Assembly: GCA_016874005.1 (NCBI GenBank)
Contig: VGVQ01000002.1
Span: forward strand, 176,458 to 240,457
Source: Gemmatimonadota bacterium
GTDB lineage: Bacteria; Gemmatimonadota; Gemmatimonadetes; Gemmatimonadales; GWC2-71-9
Direction of reading: 5' to 3'
DNA length: 64,000 nt
Shown here: piece by piece, positions 26,606 to 34,323 of the stretch
How the letters are laid out: the number at the start of each line of letters is the position of its first letter
How positions within the stretch are numbered: the stretch's first letter is position 1
Made by a program: the position numbers and the translations under genes
Notes under the pieces: generated by a model
Told to the model about the DNA's origin: nothing
Database searches by the model: none
Seen by the model: the letters and a program-made list of their open reading frames with translations, nothing else

Positions 26606-27862
26606 ATGCTGACCTTGCGTTTCGTCCGCCCCCTCTCGGTCCTGGCCGCCTCGGTCTTGGGCGCCACCGCGTGCAGCAACGTCCTCGACGTGGACTTCCC
26701 CGGGCGTGTTCCGGCCGAGCAGATCGACGACCCGAGCCTGGCTCCAGTGCTCGTCAAAGGCGTCATCGGCGACCTCGAGTGCGCCTACAACAACTACGTC
26801 GCGGCCACGGCGGCCCATGGTGACGAGTTCGAGACCGCCAACTCCAACGGCACCGGGGCCGCTTGGGGCGAGCGCGGTATCACCTCGGATTTCGAGGACT
26901 ACATCAGCGGCCCCTGCGAAGGGACCTTCACCGGGTTCGGCATTCAGACGGTGATGCATACCGCCCGGTTCCAGGCCGAAGACATCTATAATCGGCTCCA
27001 GGCCTGGACCGATCAGCAGGTCCCGAATCGGCGCAAGTTCCTGGCAACGGTTCGGACCTACGGGGCCTACCCATACATCTTCTTCGGCGAGACCTATTGC
27101 GAGATCGCCTTCGACGGCGGTTCCGCGGTCTCCCGGGCCGCCTCGCTGACCATCGCCGAGCAGCGGCTCACCGAGGCCATCACGTTGGCCCAGGCCGCCG
27201 GCGACAACGACATCCTGAACTTGGCTCGGGTTGGGATGGCCCGGGTCAGGATGAACCAGCAGAAGTGGCCCGAGGCCGCTCAGGTGGCTGCCCTGGTATC
27301 GAGCGGCTACGTCAAGTTGGCCGACCGTGGCACCGAGAACGACCGACGTTACAACAAGTTCTATGGCAACTTCACGGCGGGTGGCCTCTACGTCGTGGCC
27401 GACGAGCTGCGGACCATCAACGACCCGCGGCTCCGGGTCCGCGATGGCGGCCGTGGTGCCTTCAACCCCACGATTCGGCTCTGGGTCACCGATAAGTACG
27501 GCAGCCTGGGCGATCCCATCATCCTGGCCAGCTACCGTGAGGCGCAGTTGATCCTGGCCGAAGCGCAGGCCCGTCAAGGGCAGATCGGTCAGGCGCTCGG
27601 CATCCTCAACGCTCGCCGCGGTCAGCTCGGCCTCAGCCCGGTCACCGCCACGACCCAAGCCGCAGCCATCGCGGCGGTCATCGAGGAACGCCGTCGCGAG
27701 CTGGCCTTCGAGGGCGGCCACCGCCTGAACGACATTCTTCGGAACAACATTCCCTGGAAGGGTGCCAACGGGTCGACCAGACGGTTCAACGACTACACCG
27801 GGCGCCCCTATGGCGCGGCTACCTGCTTCCCGCTGCCGACCAAGGAGGTTTCGGGGGTCTAA
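26606..27862 (+). CDS. RagB/SusD-type nutrient-uptake lipoprotein
   Basis: 418 residues, 28 nt after the SusC gene in the same operon. The signal peptide ends in a lipobox (VLGATAC, Cys at about 23), then SNVLDVDFPGRVPAEQIDDP, the usual SusD start. Helical TPR-like elements follow: AEQRLTEAITLAQAAGDNDI, ARVGMARVRMNQQKWPEAAQ and EAQLILAEAQARQGQIGQAL. The C-terminal region VIEERRRELAFEGGHRLNDI is the family signature. It would sit on the outer face of the outer membrane as a lid over the SusC pore. A strong terminator follows. Confidence 0.9.
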   Translation: MLTLRFVRPLSVLAASVLGATACSNVLDVDFPGRVPAEQIDDPSLAPVLVKGVIGDLECAYNNYVAATAAHGDEFETANSNGTGAAWGERGITSDFEDYISGPCEGTFTGFGIQTVMHTARFQAEDIYNRLQAWTDQQVPNRRKFLATVRTYGAYPYIFFGETYCEIAFDGGSAVSRAASLTIAEQRLTEAITLAQAAGDNDILNLARVGMARVRMNQQKWPEAAQVAALVSSGYVKLADRGTENDRRYNKFYGNFTAGGLYVVADELRTINDPRLRVRDGGRGAFNPTIRLWVTDKYGSLGDPIILASYREAQLILAEAQARQGQIGQALGILNARRGQLGLSPVTATTQAAAIAAVIEERRRELAFEGGHRLNDILRNNIPWKGANGSTRRFNDYTGRPYGAATCFPLPTKEVSGV

Positions 27863-27893
27863 CGGCGGCGATATTTCTGGCCACGATCAGTCC

Positions 27894-27925
27894 GAGAGGG
27901 GCGCGGCGACCACCGCGCCCCTCTC
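27894..27925. terminator. Strong bidirectional hairpin terminator
   Basis: A perfect 13-bp stem (GAGAGGGGCGCGG paired with its complement at 27913-27925) encloses a 6-nt loop and is followed by GTTCTT. It lies between the stop of the SusD gene and the stop of the convergent formamidase gene, so it can serve both. Confidence 0.8.
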
Positions 27926-27929
27926 GTTC

Positions 27930-28889
27930 TTACCGGGCTCGAGTGGATGGCCCGAGGTAGCGCTTCTTGACCTTGGCCACGACGGTGTACGCGGGGTCGA
28001 CGACATTGGCGACCGTGTTCTCGCCGACCTGGCCGAGCAGGGTGTAGGCGTCCATCTTCTCGAAGCCATAGTCCGCGACCAGCCACTCGATCAGTTCCAC
28101 GTGGGCCAATCGGAAGGCGTCGATCAAGGGGCGAGCGCTGCCCGCCACCATGATGTAGTCGCGGTCCTCGAGGCGAGGCCAGTTGATCGGCTTCCCCTTG
28201 ACGACATCGATCTTGAAGATCACGTCCATGCTGGTTTCGAGTCCGGTGCCGTTGACTTCGCCTTCGCCCTGCCGGGCGTGTCCATCCCCGAAGTAGAAGT
28301 ATGCCCCGTCGTGGAATATCGGCAGGTAGACGGTGGTGCCCTCGCGGACCTCGGGGGCGTCCATGTTGCCCCCGAAGTCTCCGGGCCAGATCCCACCGAA
28401 CGCCTCCTCCCCGCGCGGTGCCACGGCCATCCGCCCGAGCATCGGTTGGAGATCGATCTCGAGACGCCGCCGGCTGTTGGGCATTTCGGTCGTGGCCACC
28501 ATCCGCACCGTGTCGAGACGCCAGAGATATCGTCGAGCCGCGATCGGCTCGTTCAGCAGCCGGACCGTCTTGTCCATGGTCAGGCCGCCGAAGTCCGGGT
28601 AGAGTTGCGAGGCAGCGAGCCCGGTATTGGGCCGAACCTTGATGATCTCGACCTTGAGCATGTCTTGGGTCGTGGCTCCCTCGACGTAGATCGGGCCAAC
28701 CTCGCCCGGAAAAGCCCCGCCCTGTTCGGTGTAGTAGGCACCGTGATTGGTCTTGCTGATCAGCACGGTCCCGGGTCGAACCCGCAGCACCGGCGGCCTC
28801 ACCGCGAAGGTGGGCTGAAGCACGGTCGGATTGAAGCGGACGGTATCCTGGACGGCAAGGACGGCGAACGCCCCGGCGAGTAACCACAT
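27930..28889 (-). CDS. Acetamidase/formamidase family protein, exported
   Basis: 319 residues with an N-terminal hydrophobic signal (WLLAGAFAVLAVQ). FmdA/AmdA family elements are visible: PGTVLISKTNH, GPIYVEGATTQD, GIWPGDFGGNMDAPEVREG, the DGHARQGEGEVNGTGLE block with the conserved aspartate and glutamates, and the C-terminal LIDAFRLAHVELIEWL. These enzymes hydrolyse small amides in most bacteria. The export signal suggests periplasmic action here, less common than the cytoplasmic form. It appears to be a single-gene unit; upstream DNA is shared with a divergent small gene. Confidence 0.85.
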   Translation of the reverse strand: MWLLAGAFAVLAVQDTVRFNPTVLQPTFAVRPPVLRVRPGTVLISKTNHGAYYTEQGGAFPGEVGPIYVEGATTQDMLKVEIIKVRPNTGLAASQLYPDFGGLTMDKTVRLLNEPIAARRYLWRLDTVRMVATTEMPNSRRRLEIDLQPMLGRMAVAPRGEEAFGGIWPGDFGGNMDAPEVREGTTVYLPIFHDGAYFYFGDGHARQGEGEVNGTGLETSMDVIFKIDVVKGKPINWPRLEDRDYIMVAGSARPLIDAFRLAHVELIEWLVADYGFEKMDAYTLLGQVGENTVANVVDPAYTVVAKVKKRYLGPSTRAR

Positions 28890-29092
28890 CTCATGCCTCG
28901 GTAGCTAAGGTATTGCGGAAGATACTTCGAAGAGCGCCGTACAGGGGCAGATCGCCCCAACAGATTCCAGGTCCGAACCACTCGACGCGCCCGGCCTCCC
29001 GTCGCGGTGGTTGCGTAGGGGACCGCGGTCGGGGCATCTTCCCCCGGGGCCACCGCCCGCGCTTTGGATCGCCTAGCCAACTGGAGCACCTG

Positions 29093-29452
29093 ATGAGCGA
29101 GATACCGTCGCAGGACCGTCTTGCCGACCTGAGCGCCGCCTTGGGAAACCCTGATCAGCCGGTGCTGCCGGTTCCCAAGCTGGAAGACCTGAAGGCGTGG
29201 CTCGACGAGACCCGACTCCACCTCTGGGGCCAACTCCAGGCCGCCCACGCGGACGAGCCCGAGTTCGAGGAGCGATTCCGGATTCGCCGCCTCATCGAAT
29301 CGTGCCAGCGGCTGAGCGCCGACGTTCGAGTCGGTCGCCTCGACCCACATCGGCCCGAGCTGATCGACCTCCGCGCCGCGATCGCCGAGTTGGGCGCCGT
29401 CATCGCCGCGGGACAGGCACTGCCGCCAAGGGGTGCCGGGCCGGTCGGCTAG
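29093..29452 (+). CDS. Hypothetical protein, 119 residues
   Basis: ATG 29093 has GGAG 8 nt upstream. The product is soluble, acidic to neutral and strongly helical (PKLEDLKAWLDETRLHLWGQ; FEERFRIRRLIESCQRLSAD). No known domain is recognised. Its last 53 bases overlap the 3' end of the heme A synthase gene on the opposite strand, so the two genes share coding DNA. It could be a small regulatory or scaffold protein; nothing further can be said. Confidence 0.55.
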   Translation: MSEIPSQDRLADLSAALGNPDQPVLPVPKLEDLKAWLDETRLHLWGQLQAAHADEPEFEERFRIRRLIESCQRLSADVRVGRLDPHRPELIDLRAAIAELGAVIAAGQALPPRGAGPVG

Positions 29453-30455
29453 GGTCGCGCCGCGACGCCAACACCACCGCGAGAGCGAACACCGCGACCG
29501 CGACGCCCTGGTGGGCAACCCCCAGGACGACCGGCACGGACCAGAGCAGCGTCGCGACCCCCAACGCGAACTGGAGGACGATCGTCGCCACGACGCCCAG
29601 GCCCAGCCGTCGATCGATCGCCGCGTCGCCACGCATGGCAGCATACCCGAGCCACAGCCCGCTGAACGCCGTGACGGTCGCCAGCCACCGGTGATGGAAC
29701 TGAGCGGCGACCGGATCATCGAGCAGATTGGCCCACCACGGTGACAGCCGGCCGTACCCGGGCGGAACCCACTGGCCGCCCATTCTCGGGAACTCGTTGA
29801 AGATCCTACCGGCGTCGAGACCCGCGACCACCGCGCCCGCGAGCGCGGTGAGAAAGACGGCGCCCACCCACGCCCAGGCCGCCACTCGACCAGGACCCCG
29901 GGCCCCAACGGTGTCCGCTGGTATCAGGAGCCGCGTCGCGGTGGCGACCGTGATCGCCACGATCACGAGCGCGAGGCCGAGATGGGCCGCCAACCGGTGT
30001 TGACTGACATCGGTCCGGACGGTGAGGCCGCTTTGCACCATGAACCAGCCGAGAACCCCCTGGGCGATCAGGAGCACCGCGAGCAGCACTGTCCGCCGCT
30101 TGAGCCTGCCGTCGAACCAGCCGCGCCGCCAGAAGAGGGCCATGGGAACGAGCAGCGCCAAGCCAACGAGCCGGGCCCAGAGCCGGTGGAAGTACTCCCA
30201 GAGGTAGATCTGCTTGAACCGGCCGAGGTCCATGCCGGGGTGCTCGATCAGGTACTCGGGGATCTGACGGTACTTGGCGAAGGCCTCCTCCCAGGCTGCG
30301 GCCCCGATCGGCGGGATGACGCCACTGATGGGCTTCCACTCGGTGATCGAGAGCCCCGAGTCGGTGAGCCTGGTGATCCCGCCGATCATCACGGTCAGCA
30401 GCAGCATCACCGCCCACGCGGTGAGCCACCAGCCAATCGCCCGAGCTGGCTTCAT
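29400..30455 (-). CDS. ctaA: Heme A synthase, CtaA/COX15 family
   Basis: 351 residues, eight predicted membrane helices. Conserved heme-ligand regions are present: GGITRLTDSGLSITEWKPI after helix 1, LWEYFHRLWARLVG, DVSQHRLAAHLGLAL, QFHHRWLATVTAFSG and LGVAHQGVAVAV. It oxidises the C8 methyl of heme O to give heme A for aa3-type cytochrome oxidase in the inner membrane. It is the last gene of an operon with the cytochrome b fusion; its ATG overlaps the stop of the preceding 198-residue gene. No ctaB or oxidase subunit is in the window. Confidence 0.92.
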   Translation of the reverse strand: MKPARAIGWWLTAWAVMLLLTVMIGGITRLTDSGLSITEWKPISGVIPPIGAAAWEEAFAKYRQIPEYLIEHPGMDLGRFKQIYLWEYFHRLWARLVGLALLVPMALFWRRGWFDGRLKRRTVLLAVLLIAQGVLGWFMVQSGLTVRTDVSQHRLAAHLGLALVIVAITVATATRLLIPADTVGARGPGRVAAWAWVGAVFLTALAGAVVAGLDAGRIFNEFPRMGGQWVPPGYGRLSPWWANLLDDPVAAQFHHRWLATVTAFSGLWLGYAAMRGDAAIDRRLGLGVVATIVLQFALGVATLLWSVPVVLGVAHQGVAVAVFALAVVLASRRDPSRPARHPLAAVPVPRR

Positions 30456-31048
30456 GGCAATCTCTTCGGATCGGACCGGAGAGTGAATCGCTGCCCGTCC
30501 GGATCGTAGCCGATCAAGACGACCTCGCGGGCACCGAGCGACACGACGGTATCCAACCGGACCTCCGCCGGCAGCGCCTCGCGACGGACCCGCTCGCGGG
30601 TAGCCTCCATCCGGCGCTCGCGATCGGTGGTCAGGGTTCCGAGGCTGTCGGCCACCGGGTCCAGGGAGTCCAGCCGTCGCACCTCGACGACGAGACGGCG
30701 AAGTCCTGGCGCGACGGGAAGGTCACGAAGCAGGTGAATCATGCCCTCGTGCCGCGCCCCGCCGCCCCGCAGAGTATCGCCGAGTCGCTCGACGCCGTCG
30801 ATGCGCCCGAACAAGCCGTATCGCGCGGCCCGGCCCTCGCATTGCACCCGCTGGCGCATGTGGGCCGGCACCCCGGCCAATTCCTCGTCGGAGAGCTGCC
30901 GGCAGTGCTCGATCCGCTGCGGCCGCGCGCTCCAGGCGATCCGGATCCGCCCGTCGGTCCCCTGATGGCTCCGCCAAGGGGCCACCGAGCCGACGACCAG
31001 AGCCAGGGCCGTTACGACGGCGACCGCCATGGCGAGCGCTCGAGTCAT
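30452..31048 (-). CDS. Membrane-anchored protein of unknown function in the cytochrome b / heme A operon
   Basis: 198 residues with one N-terminal membrane helix (ALAMAVAVVTALALVVGSVA) and a presumably periplasmic body. Notable are a conserved-looking block EHCRQLSDEELAGVPAHMRQ followed by VQCEGRAARYGL, so two cysteines about 27 residues apart bracket the HMR element. I believe similar proteins occur beside ferredoxin/cytochrome b fusions in other bacteria but know no function. It overlaps both neighbours by 4 nt, so it is translated as part of the respiratory operon. It could be an assembly or periplasmic electron-transfer partner (inference). Confidence 0.75.
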   Translation of the reverse strand: MTRALAMAVAVVTALALVVGSVAPWRSHQGTDGRIRIAWSARPQRIEHCRQLSDEELAGVPAHMRQRVQCEGRAARYGLFGRIDGVERLGDTLRGGGARHEGMIHLLRDLPVAPGLRRLVVEVRRLDSLDPVADSLGTLTTDRERRMEATRERVRREALPAEVRLDTVVSLGAREVVLIGYDPDGQRFTLRSDPKRLP

Positions 31049-32601
31049 CGCGCCACCTGGGCAGTGCGCTCCACGGCCAAGCCAGCAACGGCCGCCGCGA
31101 CCGCCCCCGCGTCAGTCGCGTCGACCACGACCACGCGGCTCGGCTCGACACCGGCCGGCAGCCGGGCCTCCCGCCTCCCGGCCACCCGCTCGGTCGCCCA
31201 TTTTGGCCCCTCGCGATGCCAGCAGTCGCGGCTCGGGCACCCGGCCAGGACCACACCGCTGGCTCCGGCGTCCATCGCGGCGCCAATCATGTTGGGGTGA
31301 ACCGACCCCACGCAGGCAACGGTCGTCACCAGGACGTCGGAGCTTGATGCCTGGGACCCGGCGGCGTGGGCGCAGCGCAGCATCACGACGCGACCAGCGA
31401 CGGCCGGTCGATCGTAGTCGTGCTTGGCCCACTCGAGTTGGTCCCGCCCGTTTCGTCCTGGCGGGCCGACCGCCGACACCTCGCATGAGCCGGCGCAAAT
31501 GCCGCAGCTCACGCAACGGTCCTGGGCCACCTTGGCGACGAGCTTGGCGCGACCGTCGGTCCGGGCCACCATCGCGATCGCCTCGTAGGGACAGTCATGG
31601 GCACACTGCTCACAGCCGGTGCAGAGTCGGCTGTCGACGCGTGACGGCTCGGCGGAACCCTTGGGCTCCCCGGTGAGCCACGGTACCGCCAGGAGGGCGC
31701 CGACCAGCGTAGTGACGCCAAGCCACGCCCCCCACGGGGGCAGCGCGGCATGGAGTGGCAACCAGAAGGCATAGAACCAATCCACCGGGACCGATTCGGC
31801 GAGCCGAAAAGGATTGGCTTCGGGGGCGATACGGAGGGGGCGCGCGAAGGCCAGGACCACCAAGCCGACCACCACCGCGACCCACAGGCGGCGAGGCGGC
31901 AACAAGGTCGGCCGGGCCACTCGTGACACGTGAAGCCAGAGTCCGAGACCTAGGCCAAGCGGCAGCGCGACGTGGAGAAAGAGATTGACGAAAAAGAAAG
32001 CGCTCGGGATCGCCTGATCCCCCAGAAAGGTGAGTTGGAGCGGCTTGGCCAGGATCGGCAGGGCATCGATGATTCTGGCGCCCTCGACGGCCAGAAGCTC
32101 GCCAAACTGGTCCCAGACCAGAACGAAACCGGTCCACCCGCAGACGAAAAGCAATCCCAACAGACCGACCCCGGTCAGCCAGGCCAGGAGCCGGGGTCCG
32201 TGAGTTCGTCGCTCCAAGAACATCCGGCCCAGGTGGACCACCACCGCCAGGATCGAGGCATCGGAGGCGTAGCGATGGACTCCTCGAACCCAGTTCCCGG
32301 CCAGGCGGTCGTCGGTCAGCGCGGCGACCGAGGCCCAAGGCGCCCCGATCCGGTATAAGAAGAGGAGCCACAGCCCGGTGACCAGCAAGACGATCAAGAG
32401 GACCACCGCGATGGTCCCGCTCTGGTACAGGGGGTTGTACCGGCTCCCGTAGAGCCGATTGCACGACGAAGCTCGATCTCGGGCGGCCTCGTCGATCCTT
32501 GGCCTGGCACCGAATGGCCAGGCCGAGGGCCAGATCTCGTCGGTATCCGGGATGCTGACCCACGGGGCCCGCCCGAACGCCCGGCAAGCCAGGGTGGGCA
32601 C
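31045..32601 (-). CDS. Cytochrome b / di-[4Fe-4S] ferredoxin / MvhD-domain fusion protein
   Basis: About 518 residues from GTG 32601; the start is uncertain, and the same frame stays open to 32712 but that part overlaps the preceding small gene. Residues about 45-235 are a cytochrome b/b6-type domain with two pairs of heme-ligating histidines spaced by 14 (His109/His123 and His210/His224). More membrane helices run to about 310. Residues 327-373 carry two ferredoxin motifs, CTGCEQCAHDC and CVSCGICAGSC. Residues about 404-515 resemble the MvhD/FlpD [2Fe-2S] subunit, with Cys410, Cys430, Cys455 and Cys460. The layout suggests electron transfer between the quinone pool and a cytoplasmic iron-sulfur partner; direction is unknown. 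Confidence 0.85.
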   Translation of the reverse strand: MPTLACRAFGRAPWVSIPDTDEIWPSAWPFGARPRIDEAARDRASSCNRLYGSRYNPLYQSGTIAVVLLIVLLVTGLWLLFLYRIGAPWASVAALTDDRLAGNWVRGVHRYASDASILAVVVHLGRMFLERRTHGPRLLAWLTGVGLLGLLFVCGWTGFVLVWDQFGELLAVEGARIIDALPILAKPLQLTFLGDQAIPSAFFFVNLFLHVALPLGLGLGLWLHVSRVARPTLLPPRRLWVAVVVGLVVLAFARPLRIAPEANPFRLAESVPVDWFYAFWLPLHAALPPWGAWLGVTTLVGALLAVPWLTGEPKGSAEPSRVDSRLCTGCEQCAHDCPYEAIAMVARTDGRAKLVAKVAQDRCVSCGICAGSCEVSAVGPPGRNGRDQLEWAKHDYDRPAVAGRVVMLRCAHAAGSQASSSDVLVTTVACVGSVHPNMIGAAMDAGASGVVLAGCPSRDCWHREGPKWATERVAGRREARLPAGVEPSRVVVVDATDAGAVAAAVAGLAVERTAQVAR

Positions 32602-32621
32602 CCGTGCGAGCGAACGTCTGT

Positions 32622-32777
32622 TCAGGGCCTCGTGAGCACGAAGTAGATGACGTACAGCCACGAGAAAACCCCGTGGAGACAGGCCCAGAGTACCGATTGG
32701 TTGGTCGACCACGAGATCGTGATCGCCAACGCCGTCCCAAACGAGATCCCCGCCTTCGCGACCGACCTCCGATCCAT
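32622..32777 (-). CDS. Small membrane protein, 51 residues, first gene of the cytochrome b operon
   Basis: ATG 32777 is preceded by AAAGGAAAGGAA about 7 nt upstream, a strong ribosome site. The product has a basic N-terminus and two hydrophobic stretches (ISFGTALAITISW and SVLWACLHGVFSWLYVIYFV). The pattern of polar residues N and H inside the hydrophobic part (STNQSVLWACLHG) resembles a family of tiny conserved membrane proteins I have seen annotated only as hypothetical. It ends 20 nt before the proposed start of the cytochrome b fusion and is probably cotranscribed with it. Confidence 0.7.
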   Translation of the reverse strand: MDRRSVAKAGISFGTALAITISWSTNQSVLWACLHGVFSWLYVIYFVLTRP

Positions 32778-32828
32778 GGCGTCGTTCCTTTCCTTTGGCA
32801 GCCGCTCTCGCGTCGCCGCTCCTTCCGC

Positions 32829-34202
32829 CTATTCCACCCGTCGCGCGAGCGACACCACCGCGGTGGCATCGACCCGAACCGCCGTGACCCGACCACCCTC
32901 GCCCCGCCGGAACACATAGCGGGTGCCACCCGCGCCAAAGGTGTCGTTGCCAAGATGAAGGAGCGGCCGCGTTGCTGCCTGCCCGCCGCCTTTGACCTTG
33001 AGCACGCCCTCCTCGACGGTGAACGTGATGTCGGTGGGGACCCCGCGCCCCACTCCGCGAAACCGGCCGGTGTAGGCCGCGAGATCACCGGTGACCGGTA
33101 CCCCGACCATCTCCTTGCCGGGCCCGAGCACCGCCTTGGCGATCGCGGTCGCGATGCCACCAGGGTTGGCGGGGCCAGCGGTGTTCGTCAGCACCACCAC
33201 ATAGAGGTCATCATCTGGATAGTAGCGCGAATCGGTGGTGAAGCCACTGATGCCGCCGCCGTGGGAGATCAGCCGACGGCCATCTTCCTCTCCGGCCACG
33301 AGGCCCTTCGCGTAACGAAGCGGGTAACCATCGTTGAGAGCACCCGGTGTGATCATCTCGCGATACGATGCCCGGCTCACCACCCGGTCGCTGGTGTGGA
33401 GGGCCCGAAGCCAAGCGATCAGGTCGCCAGCGGTCGAGCAGAGCGATCCGGCCGCGTACGGCCAGGAGTGATTCTGTCGCGCCGCCTTGAGCAACTTCCC
33501 GCCGAAGTTGTACCCGTGCACCTTGCGTTTGACCAGGTCGGTTTCGCTGCAGTACGACGAACTCGGCATCGCCGCCTTGTCGAACAAGTTCGCCTTGACA
33601 TACTCGGCGTAGCCCTGGCCGGAGACCTTCTCGATGATCATCCCGAGGAGGAAGTACGCCGAGTTGTTGTAGACGACCGCTTCGCCGGGGGTGAAGTCGA
33701 AGCCCTTGTTGGCGAACAGTGCCATGATCGAGTCCTTCGACGTCGTCAGCCCCATCAGCGGCCGTGCCTCGGCGATCTCGGTGTAGCTACGGATGCCCGA
33801 GGTGTGATCGAGGAGGCGGCGGATCGAGATGTGCTGGCCGCGAGCGGGGTACGTCGGCAGATAGGTGAGCAAGTCGTCGTCGAGTTTGACCTTGCCTTGC
33901 TCCACCAGCTGCATGATCGCGGCGGCCGTGAATTGCTTGGTGATCGAGCCGATCTCGTAGATCGCGTTCGCCGGGGTTGGGGTGTCGAGTTCGAGGTCGG
34001 CCGCGCCGTAGCCTTTGAGGGCGATGGTGTCACGGCCCTTGACCACCGCGATCGAGACGCCCGCCACCTGGCCGGCCTTGATCGGCGCGGAGACGATCGA
34101 GTCGATCTGGGCGACGAGTTTGGCGCGATCGGGGCGCTGCGCGGTGAGGGACGCGGGCGCGCTGAGCCCGGTGACGATCACGATGGAGACGAGAAGGCGC
34201 AT
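32829..34202 (-). CDS. Serine hydrolase, beta-lactamase (class C/PBP4*) family
   Basis: 457 residues with a signal peptide (LLVSIVIVTGLSAPASLTAQ). The active-site SxxK is Ser86-Ile-Thr-Lys89, the YxN motif is Tyr178-Asn-Asn180, and HGGG near residue 315 replaces the KTG triad as usual in this family. The C-terminal 110 residues form a lipocalin-like DUF3471-type domain (YTGRFRGVGRGVPTDITFTV). The substrate may be a peptide, ester or beta-lactam; it is periplasmic. A candidate -10 element TATATT lies on the coding strand at 34262-34267, 60 nt before the start. It is probably monocistronic. Confidence 0.88.
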   Translation of the reverse strand: MRLLVSIVIVTGLSAPASLTAQRPDRAKLVAQIDSIVSAPIKAGQVAGVSIAVVKGRDTIALKGYGAADLELDTPTPANAIYEIGSITKQFTAAAIMQLVEQGKVKLDDDLLTYLPTYPARGQHISIRRLLDHTSGIRSYTEIAEARPLMGLTTSKDSIMALFANKGFDFTPGEAVVYNNSAYFLLGMIIEKVSGQGYAEYVKANLFDKAAMPSSSYCSETDLVKRKVHGYNFGGKLLKAARQNHSWPYAAGSLCSTAGDLIAWLRALHTSDRVVSRASYREMITPGALNDGYPLRYAKGLVAGEEDGRRLISHGGGISGFTTDSRYYPDDDLYVVVLTNTAGPANPGGIATAIAKAVLGPGKEMVGVPVTGDLAAYTGRFRGVGRGVPTDITFTVEEGVLKVKGGGQAATRPLLHLGNDTFGAGGTRYVFRRGEGGRVTAVRVDATAVVSLARRVE

Positions 34203-34323
34203 GGGTCGAGATTCCTTCGAGGGGTCCGGGGAACCGCGGGGGGCGGCGGTGATGGATCAATAATATACCGGACCACGGGCCCCGGGTTTGTCTAGCCGAA
34301 GCGCGGCTCCGGGTGCCGCGGCA

